Shown one piece after another: positions 32,719-41,480 of a stretch of DNA of 64,000 nt. A program made the translations under genes and the position numbers. The stretch is from contig CAIRXW010000008.1 of the NCBI GenBank assembly GCA_903882665.1, positions 124,001 to 188,000 on the forward strand. Direction: 5' to 3'. This stretch comes from an uncultured Chlorobiaceae bacterium (GTDB lineage: Bacteria; Bacteroidota; Chlorobiia; Chlorobiales; Chlorobiaceae). The notes beneath the pieces were generated by a model. The model was not told the DNA's origin. It saw only the letters and a list, made by a program, of their open reading frames with translations, and did no database searches. How positions within the stretch are numbered: position 1 is the stretch's first letter; each line of letters begins with the position of its first letter.

Positions 32719-33458
32719 AAAATAGCAGTAAAGATGATGAAGTACGAATCAACCGTTATCTCGCTTCATGCGGCATAGCATCACGCAGGGCGGCCGATCA
32801 GCTTGTTCTGGATGGAAGGGTTATGGTCAACGGCGTAGTCGTGACGACGCCTGGCATTAAGGTCAGCCCCTCACGCGATGAAGTTATTGTTGACGGAGAG
32901 CGCTTTGCCCAGCCTGAGCACCGCAAGGTCTACATCCTGTTCAACAAACCAAGAAATGTCATCACCACCAACAGTGACGAAAAAAAACGGGAGATGGTGC
33001 TCGATTTTATTGATGTCGAAGAGCGCATTTTTCCCGTAGGCCGTCTCGACCGGAAAACGACCGGCGTTATGCTCCTCACCAATGACGGCACGCTGGCGCA
33101 CAAATTAATGCACCCTTCGTCAAATGTGAAAAAAGAGTATATTGCCGAGCTTGGTGAAAAATTTACCCCAAATCTTCTGTCTCAACTGACCGGCGGAATG
33201 CGTTTAAAAGATACTGGCGAAAAAGTCAGTCCCTGCCGTGCTAAAATACTTGACGAGGGGATGCAGGTACTGGTGAGCATTCATGAAGGAAAAAATCACC
33301 AGGTCAGAAGAATGTTCGAGACCCTCGGTTTTGAGGTAAAACGGCTTGAACGGGTTGCTTACGCAGGCCTTCAGGCAGGAGAGCTCCGGCGTGGCGAATG
33401 GCGCTACCTGAGCCGCAATGAGGTTCAGGTGCTTTACAAGTTGACGGAAAGCCCGTAA
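32715..33458 (+). CDS. RsuA/RluB-family 23S rRNA pseudouridine synthase
   Basis: 247 residues. N-terminal S4 RNA-binding domain (IRNRYLASCGIASRRAAD-like start, read as RINRYLASCGIASRRAAD), then the catalytic domain with the Asp in FPVGRLDRKTTGVMLLTNDG and the family block KVKKEYIAEL-like. The C-terminal EGKNHQVRRMFETLG is diagnostic. It is closest in layout to RluB/RluE, which modify 23S rRNA near the peptidyl-transferase centre. scpB-rluB coupling by ATGA overlap is common across bacteria. Confidence 0.9.
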   Translation: MKNSSKDDEVRINRYLASCGIASRRAADQLVLDGRVMVNGVVVTTPGIKVSPSRDEVIVDGERFAQPEHRKVYILFNKPRNVITTNSDEKKREMVLDFIDVEERIFPVGRLDRKTTGVMLLTNDGTLAHKLMHPSSNVKKEYIAELGEKFTPNLLSQLTGGMRLKDTGEKVSPCRAKILDEGMQVLVSIHEGKNHQVRRMFETLGFEVKRLERVAYAGLQAGELRRGEWRYLSRNEVQVLYKLTESP

Positions 33459-33468
33459 GCCATCAGCC

Positions 33469-33492
33469 GGTTTTGTTAACGGACACAAAACC
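33469..33492 (+). terminator. Hairpin after the pseudouridine synthase gene
   Basis: GGTTTTGT and ACAAAACC form a perfect 8-bp stem with an 8-base loop. It begins 10 bases after the stop codon. No T-tract follows, and the next gene's AGGGG ribosome site starts within a few bases, so it may regulate rather than stop transcription. Confidence 0.4.
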
Positions 33493-33503
33493 AGGGGATG
33501 GCT

Positions 33504-35540
33504 ATGCTGCAACCGCACTTTTTTCAAAAACGTCATGTTCTCCGCAGGCTCATGACGTTTGTTTTCCTCGCTGCCTTTCTCTTTTGCCCTGATCAGGTCT
33601 TCCCGGCCGAAACCGGCGACATGCAGGATCTGCTCGACAATGCCGAATCAGAATCAAATATCGAGCAGTTACTCGATTTGTTTGACCGTCTAAAAAGCAG
33701 CAGGATCTTGATCAACCAGGCCGATGTCGATGACCTGTGCCAACTGCCCTGGCTCATGAGAGCCGATGCCGATGCCATCATCATTCACCGGCGCAATAAA
33801 GGGCCCATTCTCTCCCGATCGGAGCTCGAACTCATTATCGGTAAAGAGAAAACAGCGAGCATTGCGCCCTATATCCTTTTTACAAAAGAGAGAGTTTTCC
33901 GTCAGGCACCCGAAGCAAAAGTCGCTCTGGTTGATGGCTCATTCTACAGCCGCATATACTGGGAAACAACGCCGCGCAAAGGTATTCTCGACGGCTCCTA
34001 CCCAGGAGAGAACTATAAGCTCTACAACCGGTTGCAGTTTTCCGCTCCCCACATCAAAGCAAGCTTGGTACAGGAAAAGGATATCGGCGAGCCTGATGTA
34101 GCCGACTTTAGTGCAATCAGCATCAATGCCTACGATCTTGGCCACCTGAAAAGTGCGGTTCTCGGCAACTACAAACTCAATATTGCCCAGGGGCTGCTCA
34201 TCGGGCAAGGACGCTATTTTTCCAAAGGGAGCGATCCATCCGGTAGCGTCCGGCTTCCCTCAAAGCAACTATTGCCCTCCTCCTCAAGCACGGAATCCGG
34301 TTTTCTCCAGGGAGCAGCAGCGACCGTGAAGGTCGATCCTTTTGAAGTGACTCTTTTTTACTCCTCCAACCATCGTGACGCGGTTATCAACGATGATGGT
34401 ATCATCACCAGTTTCAGTTCTTCAGGTTACCATCGCACCGAGCTTGAAATTGAAAGAAAAGATAACGTAACCGAAATCATCTCTGGAGCAAATCTTCTCT
34501 ATCGCTACCAGAAAGGCCTCTTCATCGGCAGGGTCGGGGGAAGCATACTCAACTACCATTATCCAATGCCGCTCGATGAGCTTGAACCTTCTGCAGCAGC
34601 AAGTACGCTCTCTTCGGCTACCCTTTACAGCCTTGAAAGCGATCTCTCCGTTGGCAAGGTCAGCCTCTTTGCCGAAGCGGCATTTTCAAGCCACCCCGCT
34701 GACGCCTCATGGATTGCCGGGGCGGAGTATGAGATTCTTAAAGGCATCAGCACGGTTGCCGCAATCCGGCGCTATGGAGCTGGCTACTTTTCCCCTTTTG
34801 CCGGTGCTTTTGCCGAAAGGGGGAGCGGAGCCTCAAATGAGCGGGGATACTATGTCGGCCTCAACGCAAAAATCAGCACCCGGCTTGCAGTTGCCGCCTA
34901 TTATGACCGCTTCACCTTTCCACTGCTTGACGATCATTGCCCATACCCTTCCAGCGGTAATGATTCAAGATTTATCATCACCTGGAAACCCTCGCCCCTC
35001 TTCACCTGGAACCTGCAACTTCAGCACAAATACAAGGAGGAGCAGTCAAATCAGGGAACTTCAGGCGATCCTCTCTGGATGGCGCTTCCTCAAATCACCA
35101 ATCGCTGCCGACTCGATTGCGATGTTGCCCTTTCGAGCCGCGTGCAGCTCAGAAGCCGCGGAGAGGTGAAAAAAGTGGTCAAGGATTATCTTGCAGGAGA
35201 TCAGCAATTTTACGGATGGCTGGCCTACCAGCAGGCAGGGTACACGGCCGGAAAATTTGGCATGAAAGGGCGCCTTGCTGTTTTCAATACCGATGATTAC
35301 GACGCCGCCCTTTACGCCTATGAAGATGATCTGCCCCTCACCTCTTCCCTCGGGATGTACAACGGACGGGGCAAATCCCTCTTTCTGGTGGCAACATGGC
35401 AGGCTCTGCCACAACTGAAGCTTGGTGCCCGATATGAGGTCACCTGGTACAGCGACAGGGAGGTTTACAGCAGCGGTAACGACGAGCGGGCAACCAGCGC
35501 GCCAGGCTCATTCCATCTTGGCTGCTTTTTTACATTCTGA
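33504..35540 (+). CDS. Helix-hairpin-helix plus outer-membrane beta-barrel protein
   Basis: About 678 residues. ATG 33504 has AGGGG at ideal spacing; ATG 33498 abuts it. A signal peptide (core LMTFVFLAAFLFCPDQVFPA) is followed by a ComEA-like helix-hairpin-helix segment: ILINQADVDDLCQLPWLMRADADAIIIHRR, i.e. 'N-A-(5)-L-x-x-Lp-x-(6)-I-x-x-R' at about residues 70-100. The remaining 500 residues are alternating amphipathic strands with many aromatic and Gly residues and end in FHLGCFFTF, the terminal Phe recognised by the BAM complex. This hybrid of a DNA-binding-type motif and a barrel is known from Bacteroidetes/Chlorobi hypothetical proteins. Function unknown; DNA or polymer passage is speculation. 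Confidence 0.75.
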   Translation: MLQPHFFQKRHVLRRLMTFVFLAAFLFCPDQVFPAETGDMQDLLDNAESESNIEQLLDLFDRLKSSRILINQADVDDLCQLPWLMRADADAIIIHRRNKGPILSRSELELIIGKEKTASIAPYILFTKERVFRQAPEAKVALVDGSFYSRIYWETTPRKGILDGSYPGENYKLYNRLQFSAPHIKASLVQEKDIGEPDVADFSAISINAYDLGHLKSAVLGNYKLNIAQGLLIGQGRYFSKGSDPSGSVRLPSKQLLPSSSSTESGFLQGAAATVKVDPFEVTLFYSSNHRDAVINDDGIITSFSSSGYHRTELEIERKDNVTEIISGANLLYRYQKGLFIGRVGGSILNYHYPMPLDELEPSAAASTLSSATLYSLESDLSVGKVSLFAEAAFSSHPADASWIAGAEYEILKGISTVAAIRRYGAGYFSPFAGAFAERGSGASNERGYYVGLNAKISTRLAVAAYYDRFTFPLLDDHCPYPSSGNDSRFIITWKPSPLFTWNLQLQHKYKEEQSNQGTSGDPLWMALPQITNRCRLDCDVALSSRVQLRSRGEVKKVVKDYLAGDQQFYGWLAYQQAGYTAGKFGMKGRLAVFNTDDYDAALYAYEDDLPLTSSLGMYNGRGKSLFLVATWQALPQLKLGARYEVTWYSDREVYSSGNDERATSAPGSFHLGCFFTF

Positions 35541-35556
35541 GAGGTTGGCAGGGAGG

Positions 35557-36513
35557 TCAGGTGAGCCCTGCTGCCCGCATCAGCCGATCCCTTATCGCCC
35601 GGCCAAGTCCCTCGTCTGAAGGCAGTTCGCAGTAGATGATGCCAATATTTTTTGCGTCGCAAAGCCTGAAAAATCGGAAAAGCTCCCGGCCGTACTCCTC
35701 AAGGGTGGAGCACACCTTTTGAAGCGAAACGCCCTCAGGGGGCTCCGAGATGCCGATATAGGCCGAAGAAAGCTCTCCAACGGTGATCTTTTCCTTTCCA
35801 GAACAAAGAGAAATCGACGCCCTCGGTGCATAATGGGGATACTTCAGCCCAGGACACTTCGGTCTCTCCTCTGTTTCCGTAACTGCAATAGTCGTTATTT
35901 CCGGCACCACGGCCCGCAGTTGTTCCAGTGTGATCGCCCCGGCCCTGAGCAGAACCGGCTTCACTCCGGAACAGTCAACAATGGTCGATTCAAGGCCGAT
36001 GGCACTTGGCGTTCCCCGCAGCAGGCAGTCGATTTTTCCGTCAAGATCCTGCATGACAGCCTCCCAGCTTGTCGCACTCGGCAGCCCCGAACGATTTGCC
36101 GAAGGAGCGGCAACAGGGCAGCAAGCGAGACGGAGAAACTCCCGGGCAACCGGATTTGCCGGGCAGCGTACCCCGACCGTCTCAAGACCCGCAGTAACGC
36201 TGTAAGGAACAGATGGATTTTTTTTGAGCACCAGTGTCAGTGGGCCGGGAAAAAAGTGTTCAATCAGCTTTGCTGCCTGCACTCTCACTTCAGAGGCAAC
36301 CTCCGCAACCTGCCCAATGCTGTAAAGATGAACAATCAGCGGGTTATCCGCCGGCCGCCCTTTTGCCCGAAAGAGCTGATGGAGTGCTTCAGGGTGGCAG
36401 ATAGCGGCACCAAGGCCATAGACCGTTTCCGTTGGAAACGCTACAACTCCGCCCGAATTCAGTATAACGGCTGCCTCTTCAACTGAATCGGTAAGTGTGG
36501 TTTGCATGATCAT
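35557..36513 (-). CDS. tsaC: Threonylcarbamoyl-AMP synthase, Sua5 type
   Basis: 318 residues. The YrdC domain (about 10-200) has the ligand motifs VAFPTETVYGLGA, FRAKGRPADNPLIVH (the K-x-R pair) and SANRSG. A linker with KCPGLKYPHYAPR leads to the C-terminal Sua5 domain, so this is the long Sua5 form rather than short TsaC. It makes threonylcarbamoyl-AMP for tRNA t6A37. It follows the lipid kinase gene by 15 bases and converges on the outer-membrane protein gene. Confidence 0.92.
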   Translation of the reverse strand: MIMQTTLTDSVEEAAVILNSGGVVAFPTETVYGLGAAICHPEALHQLFRAKGRPADNPLIVHLYSIGQVAEVASEVRVQAAKLIEHFFPGPLTLVLKKNPSVPYSVTAGLETVGVRCPANPVAREFLRLACCPVAAPSANRSGLPSATSWEAVMQDLDGKIDCLLRGTPSAIGLESTIVDCSGVKPVLLRAGAITLEQLRAVVPEITTIAVTETEERPKCPGLKYPHYAPRASISLCSGKEKITVGELSSAYIGISEPPEGVSLQKVCSTLEEYGRELFRFFRLCDAKNIGIIYCELPSDEGLGRAIRDRLMRAAGLT

Positions 36514-36528
36514 GCTGAAGAAGCAAAG

Positions 36529-37158
36529 CTACCGGAAAATGGAAAGGAGCGTACAGAGTGTTCCTGCTATTGCGCTGGAAAGAGGAATCGAGAGGTTATC
36601 GTCAATCTTGAACTCACCGACACGCACCATAAACGCCTCGGTCAGCGTTGCTGTTATTGCCATGATGATACCGATAAAAAAATTAAGACCCGGTACGAAG
36701 CTGACCACAACAAGTGCAGAGAGAAAAAACGCAGCACTACCCTCAACGCTCTTCTGTCCAAACCGGTGTTTTCCGAAACTTTTTCCAACAATGGCCGCAA
36801 GGGTATCTGAAACCGCGACCAGGCTGAAGGCGGTAACTGCAATGATTTTTGGGAAAAAAAGTACCAGAAGAAGCGCTGCCATCACAATATAGGTTGCTCC
36901 GTTCAGGTGGTTTTTTGCCCGCTTGAGTTCATGCGCTCTCAGCATCGAATCAAACGTTTTGTGATACCAGACCGAAACCGGCGTGAAAAAATTTTTCAGC
37001 AGGTCAATCAGAAAAAAACCTGAAAAAAGCGGGACAAGCAGAAGAAGCGCAAGTTCACGGCTGATAAACCAGTAAATTACCGGAATAGAAAGCGAAGAGA
37101 GATGAATTGCTTTTCGCGCAACTTCATAGCGGAGTTCCAACCGGTCAATTTCTTCCAT
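36529..37158 (-). CDS. CTP-dependent polyprenol/phytol-kinase-like (DGK1/SEC59/VTE5 family) membrane protein
   Basis: 209 residues with about six membrane segments. Family motifs are EVARKAIHLSSLSIPVIYWF at the N-terminus and VSDTLAAIVGKSFGKHRF in the middle, which match the conserved 'RKxxH' and 'aDtxAaivGrxfGkhk' elements. Plant VTE5/VTE6 and yeast Sec59 and Dgk1 belong here. In a phototroph with esterified bacteriochlorophylls, a farnesol, phytol or geranylgeraniol kinase role is plausible but unproven. Upstream neighbour in the operon of tsaC. Confidence 0.75.
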   Translation of the reverse strand: MEEIDRLELRYEVARKAIHLSSLSIPVIYWFISRELALLLLVPLFSGFFLIDLLKNFFTPVSVWYHKTFDSMLRAHELKRAKNHLNGATYIVMAALLLVLFFPKIIAVTAFSLVAVSDTLAAIVGKSFGKHRFGQKSVEGSAAFFLSALVVVSFVPGLNFFIGIIMAITATLTEAFMVRVGEFKIDDNLSIPLSSAIAGTLCTLLSIFR

Positions 37159-37353
37159 AATAAAAAAGCGCTGAGCAAAAATCGTAAATGGTCATGGATG
37201 AAACGGCCCTCGCCGCCCCGATTTCAGGTTTGAATATACACCGAAATCTTTTTTTTTCGTTCATCAATCAAGCCCCTTGAACTCTTTTTCCGTTTCAATT
37301 GCAAAACGTGTATTTTGCCTCGCTTAATAAAGAGCATTTTGAACCTGCCAGGC

Positions 37354-38913
37354 ATGAAGAGTGAAAAATTGAGGGTTGCCGCCATCGATCTCGGAACAAA
37401 CTCCTTCCACATGATTATTGTCGAAGAGAGCCCGCAGAAGGGGATTGTTGAGATAGATCGTGTCAAAGATATGATCTGCATCGGACGCGGCAGCATCTCC
37501 ACAAAAATGCTTGATGAAGAGGCAATGCAGTCAGGTATTGCCGCGTTGAAAAATTTTCTTGTTCTTGCCCGGCAGCATGGTGTTGCATCAGAAAATGTGC
37601 TAGCCTTTGCCACCAGTGCCATTCGAGAGGCAAAAAACCGGGGCGATTTTCTTCGCCGTGTGCGCGAGGAGAGCGGCCTGAAAGTCAAGGTTATCTCTGG
37701 CAAGGAGGAGGCAGAATTTATCTACTATGGAGTTCGTAATGCCGTAAAGGTTGGCAAAACCGCCGATCTTCTCTTCGATATCGGTGGCGGATCGGTCGAG
37801 TTTGTGCTCGTCAACCAGAAGGGGATACAACTGCTTGAAAGCCGTAAAATCGGCGTGGCAAGAATGTGTGAGCGCTTCGTTACCTCAGAACCGATCAGCA
37901 TCCACGATATCCATATCCTCGAACAGTTTTTTTCGGCTGAGATGGTCTCCGCCGCAGAAAAAGCCGCCCAACTCAAGGTGACCAGGGCCATAGCCTCTTC
38001 AGGAACAGCCCAGAATATTGCCCGCATGATCTGCTCCATGAACGGTCGGGAGAGTGACGCGTCGCTCAACAACAGTTCCTTTTCCCGTACGGAGTTTGAG
38101 GCTCTTTACCGGGCGGTCATTCCGCTCGGAGCCGCTGAACGGAAAAAACTGACAGGCATGGACGAAAAAAGGGTCGATCTCATTGTTCCCGGTCTTATTC
38201 TTGTCGACATGATTTTCAGACTCTTCAATCTCAAGGAGATCGTGATTTCCGATTCAGCCCTGCGCGAAGGCATGGTGCTCCACTATCTGAAGCACCGAAT
38301 TGCTTCCGGCACAAAGCAGGGAGAGGACGATGAACTCGACATCCGCCGTGAGAGCATTTATGAACTCGGCTTCCGATGTGGTTGGACGCTTGACCATGCA
38401 GAGCATATTGCCCGGCTCAGCCTCCAGCTTTTCGACAAGCTCGCACCCCTGCACCATCTCGAAAAGTCCTACCGCGAACTGCTCGAGTACGCAGCACTGC
38501 TCCACAACATCGGCTCATTTATTTCCATCTCATCCCATCACAAACACGGCCAGTACATCATTCTTAACGGTGAGCTTCGCGGATTTTCACCTTCGGAGAT
38601 CGAGATTATAGCCCATGTTGTCCGCTATCACCGCAAATCAGCCCCTTCGGAGCGCCATACGGCCTACAGTCTGCTCAAGCCGGCGCATAAACGGGCGGTT
38701 GACGTGCTTTCCGGCATTCTGCGCATTGCCAACGGTCTGGAACGCGGCCACAGGAAAAACATTCAGAAAATCAGTGTAGAGGTGCAGGATCGCAACATTA
38801 CTCTGCGCCTTAAAAGCCGTTTTGAGCCCGATATTGAAATCTGGGCCTCTGACCTGCTGAAACCGTGGCTTGAAACCATTCTCGACAAAACAATTACCAT
38901 TCTGCCGCTCTGA
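37354..38913 (+). CDS. ppx: Exopolyphosphatase / pppGpp phosphatase (Ppx/GppA)
   Basis: 519 residues from ATG 37354. The ASKHA ATPase-like core has VAAIDLGTNSFHMII, LAFATSAIREAKN, DIGGGSVEFVLV and IASSGTAQNIARM. The C-terminal HD-type domain covers about residues 320-519, including LLEYAALLHNIGSFISISSHHKHGQYII. Two enzymes of this fold degrade polyphosphate or pppGpp; sequence does not separate them. It is divergent from the lipid kinase gene and followed one base later by pabB. Confidence 0.88.
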   Translation: MKSEKLRVAAIDLGTNSFHMIIVEESPQKGIVEIDRVKDMICIGRGSISTKMLDEEAMQSGIAALKNFLVLARQHGVASENVLAFATSAIREAKNRGDFLRRVREESGLKVKVISGKEEAEFIYYGVRNAVKVGKTADLLFDIGGGSVEFVLVNQKGIQLLESRKIGVARMCERFVTSEPISIHDIHILEQFFSAEMVSAAEKAAQLKVTRAIASSGTAQNIARMICSMNGRESDASLNNSSFSRTEFEALYRAVIPLGAAERKKLTGMDEKRVDLIVPGLILVDMIFRLFNLKEIVISDSALREGMVLHYLKHRIASGTKQGEDDELDIRRESIYELGFRCGWTLDHAEHIARLSLQLFDKLAPLHHLEKSYRELLEYAALLHNIGSFISISSHHKHGQYIILNGELRGFSPSEIEIIAHVVRYHRKSAPSERHTAYSLLKPAHKRAVDVLSGILRIANGLERGHRKNIQKISVEVQDRNITLRLKSRFEPDIEIWASDLLKPWLETILDKTITILPL

Positions 38914-38914
38914 C

Positions 38915-40837
38915 ATGAAGCGAGAGCCCTCTTGTAAACGAATCACCGACATCCTTTCGCGTGAGGGGTCGCTCTGGCTGGAATCGGCCTTCTGCAAAGA
39001 GCATCATGGCGGCGCGCTGCTCTTCACTGACCCAATAGAGGTGGTGACACTCACCTCCCTAACCGGGCTGAAGTACTTTTTCCGGAGGCTTGAAGAAAAA
39101 CTTGCCGAAGGCTTTTTTCTTGCCGGCTGGCTCACCTATGAAGCCGGTTATGGTTTTGAAGATTGCCTTGTCAACCGCGGCCACACCCTTCCGCCTTCGC
39201 CGCTTGGCTGGTTTGGCATCTACCGTCAACCGGAGCGCTTTTCTGGCGCGGAGGTCGAAGAGCTCTTTGCCGAAGCGAGCGCCCTCTCCGCCCTCATCCT
39301 CAATGATCTCTCGTTCAACCTCTCCGAATCAGAATACGGCAGAAAAATCGAAAGCATAAGGGCGCAGATTGCCGCAGGGAATGTTTATCAGGTAAACTTT
39401 ACCGGGCGATACCGCTTTACCTTCAATGGCGCGGCCCCGGCACTTTTTGCTGGACTGCGAAGCGCTCAACCCTCCTCATACACGGCATTGCTCAACACCG
39501 GAGAGCGCACCATTCTCTCTTTCTCCCCCGAGCTCTTTTTCCGGCGTAGCGGTTCGCTCATCGAAACCATGCCGATGAAGGGGACAGCACCAAGAGGTCT
39601 TACGGCAGAAGAGGACAACCGCCTGAAAGAGGGGCTCGGTCGATGCCAAAAAAACAGGGCGGAAAATCTCATGATTGTCGATCTCCTGCGCAACGATCTT
39701 GGCCGGATATGCAAGCCAGGCTCAGTCGAGGCAAGGGAACTTTTCGCTACCGAAAGCTGGCCGACACTCCACCAAATGCTCTCAACCATTGTCGGTGAGC
39801 AACGCCCTGATGTCGGGCTCTACGAACTCTTCAGGGCGCTCTACCCCTCGGGCTCAATAACCGGAGCGCCCAAAATAAACGCCATGAAGCTCATACAAAG
39901 CCTTGAACCGGCACCACGAGGTATCTATACCGGCACCATCGGCTATATCACTCCAGAGCGCGACATGGTTTTCAGCGTTGCAATCCGTACCATCGAGCTT
40001 GCGGGAAAGCAGGGAGTCTACGGCTCAGGAGGCGGCATCGTCTGGGACTCCAACCCCGCAGAAGAGTACCGGGAGTGCCAGCTCAAGGCAAAGATTCTTG
40101 GGCAGGGCGCAGGCCAGAAAGAGTTTGGACTTTTTGAAAGCATGCTCTGGAACGGTAGCTATCTCTGGCTTGAGGAGCATCTCCAGCGGCTTGCCGCATC
40201 GGCCACAACACTCGGCTTTCCCTGCGATATTGCCACCGCCGCCCGGATGCTTCGCAATCTCGAAAAGGAGCTGCGCCGAAGCGGCAACGGCAACAGTGTC
40301 CGATACTCTCTGTACCATGGCGGAATGCTGCTCGGAGGCGAACCGCACCGGTACGCCACCCGATTCAAGGTAAAACTCAGCCTCTCCCTGCAGGGAAGCT
40401 TCAATGTCAGCCACGAGCCCATAGAGGTTCAGGCTTCCGCCGCAACGCTCCGCGTCTGCATGGCTGCTCACCGAACCGATTCAGCAAACCCCTTGCTCCA
40501 CCACAAAACCACCCAAAGGGAGCTCTGCGACCGCTATCTCACTCTTGCCCGCCAGAAAGGCTACGACGAGGTGCTCTTTCTCAACGAACGTTCAGAAGTA
40601 ACCGAAGGGGCCATCAGCACCTTGTTTATCCGCCAGGGCCACCAACTCTTGACGCCTCCACTTCACTCCGGTCTGCTCAATGGCATCTTCCGCCGCTACA
40701 TGCTTGCTACCCGACCCTTCACAGCCGAAAAAGCCATAACCCTGCACGATCTCAAAACCACCGCCGCCATCTTCATTGCAAATTCAGTCAGAGGCCTCAG
40801 GCCAGCTCTCTTCACTGGTCATCAAATATTTTTATAG
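38915..40837 (+). CDS. pabB: Fused aminodeoxychorismate synthase component I and aminodeoxychorismate lyase (PabB-PabC)
   Basis: 640 residues. The PabB part (to about 410) has the chorismate-binding blocks IAAGNVYQVNFTGRYRF, LFFRRSGSLIETMPMKGTAPRG, MIVDLLRNDLGRIC and YPSGSITGAPKINAM. A class IV PLP-dependent domain follows (FGLFESMLWNGSYLWLEEHL to the C-terminus), with the lyase Lys in LLHHKTTQRE and ending at NSVRGLRPALF. The fusion makes 4-aminobenzoate for folate from chorismate in one chain, provided a PabA glutaminase is supplied. Start ATG 38915 follows the ppx stop by one base. Confidence 0.9.
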   Translation: MKREPSCKRITDILSREGSLWLESAFCKEHHGGALLFTDPIEVVTLTSLTGLKYFFRRLEEKLAEGFFLAGWLTYEAGYGFEDCLVNRGHTLPPSPLGWFGIYRQPERFSGAEVEELFAEASALSALILNDLSFNLSESEYGRKIESIRAQIAAGNVYQVNFTGRYRFTFNGAAPALFAGLRSAQPSSYTALLNTGERTILSFSPELFFRRSGSLIETMPMKGTAPRGLTAEEDNRLKEGLGRCQKNRAENLMIVDLLRNDLGRICKPGSVEARELFATESWPTLHQMLSTIVGEQRPDVGLYELFRALYPSGSITGAPKINAMKLIQSLEPAPRGIYTGTIGYITPERDMVFSVAIRTIELAGKQGVYGSGGGIVWDSNPAEEYRECQLKAKILGQGAGQKEFGLFESMLWNGSYLWLEEHLQRLAASATTLGFPCDIATAARMLRNLEKELRRSGNGNSVRYSLYHGGMLLGGEPHRYATRFKVKLSLSLQGSFNVSHEPIEVQASAATLRVCMAAHRTDSANPLLHHKTTQRELCDRYLTLARQKGYDEVLFLNERSEVTEGAISTLFIRQGHQLLTPPLHSGLLNGIFRRYMLATRPFTAEKAITLHDLKTTAAIFIANSVRGLRPALFTGHQIFL

Positions 40838-40872
40838 TACAAGAGGATGTATATGCCGCACAACTCCGGGAG

Positions 40873-40891
40873 CGCCAAGCTCCAGCTCGGC
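40873..40891. repeat. Palindromic intergenic repeat, copy 2
   Basis: CGCCAAGCTCCAGCTCGGC matches the element at 21381-21399 at 16 of 19 positions. It lies in the 181-base gap between pabB and the next gene. An inner hairpin GGAGC/GCTCC is also possible at 40869-40883. The rest of this gap shows no gene. Confidence 0.45.
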
Positions 40892-41018
40892 ATTTTCAGG
40901 TTACTTCTGCCCGAAAAAATGGTGCAGCAAGTTCACCTGAAGCCTCACCAAATCACCGAAAAACTCACTATATTGAACTCATCACCAATAAACGCAACAA
41001 CATAATCATCACCCCATC

Positions 41019-41480
41019 ATGCGCGACCACACCCCTGACTTCAAAATGCATGAGCTGACAGACCAGAACAAAGCGCTCATCCGCCAAACCGTACAGCAAC
41101 TGCTGGAGAAACTTGCCGCCGATGGCAAGCTGACCTTGGACACCCTGCTTGAATTCTGGATTGAAGTGCCCGGTGTCAAGCGACCAAGGGGAAGCTTCAG
41201 GGGCGGCTTTCTGATGCCCGACAGCTTTATCTGCATCAGCGACTATTTTAAGCCTGACGTGCCTCACACGCTTATTCCCGGAGCAGCATATCCCGATGGT
41301 GAAGCCGATCTTGAAAAGGTTTGGGATGACCTGCTCGAAGAACTCTTCTACCAGATCGAAATTTTCACCTCTCCGCTCTCAACGGGAAAAGGGATTACGC
41401 TTGAACTGTGGGCAGGTAATCGCCAGCGGCCTGAAGGAGAGTGGCTCTACGCCGTCGATCGTAAAGTGGAACTTGGTTAG
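41019..41480 (+). CDS. Hypothetical protein
   Basis: 153 residues, soluble, no signal peptide or membrane segment. It begins with a helical stretch (TDQNKALIRQTVQQLLEKLA), then a mixed region with VKRPRGSFRGGFLMPDSFICI. I do not recognise the family. ATG 41046 (MHELTDQ) is an alternative start, and neither has a good ribosome site. The codon use and residue mix look like a real gene. The end overlaps the convergent nth stop by four bases. Confidence 0.55.
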   Translation: MRDHTPDFKMHELTDQNKALIRQTVQQLLEKLAADGKLTLDTLLEFWIEVPGVKRPRGSFRGGFLMPDSFICISDYFKPDVPHTLIPGAAYPDGEADLEKVWDDLLEELFYQIEIFTSPLSTGKGITLELWAGNRQRPEGEWLYAVDRKVELG

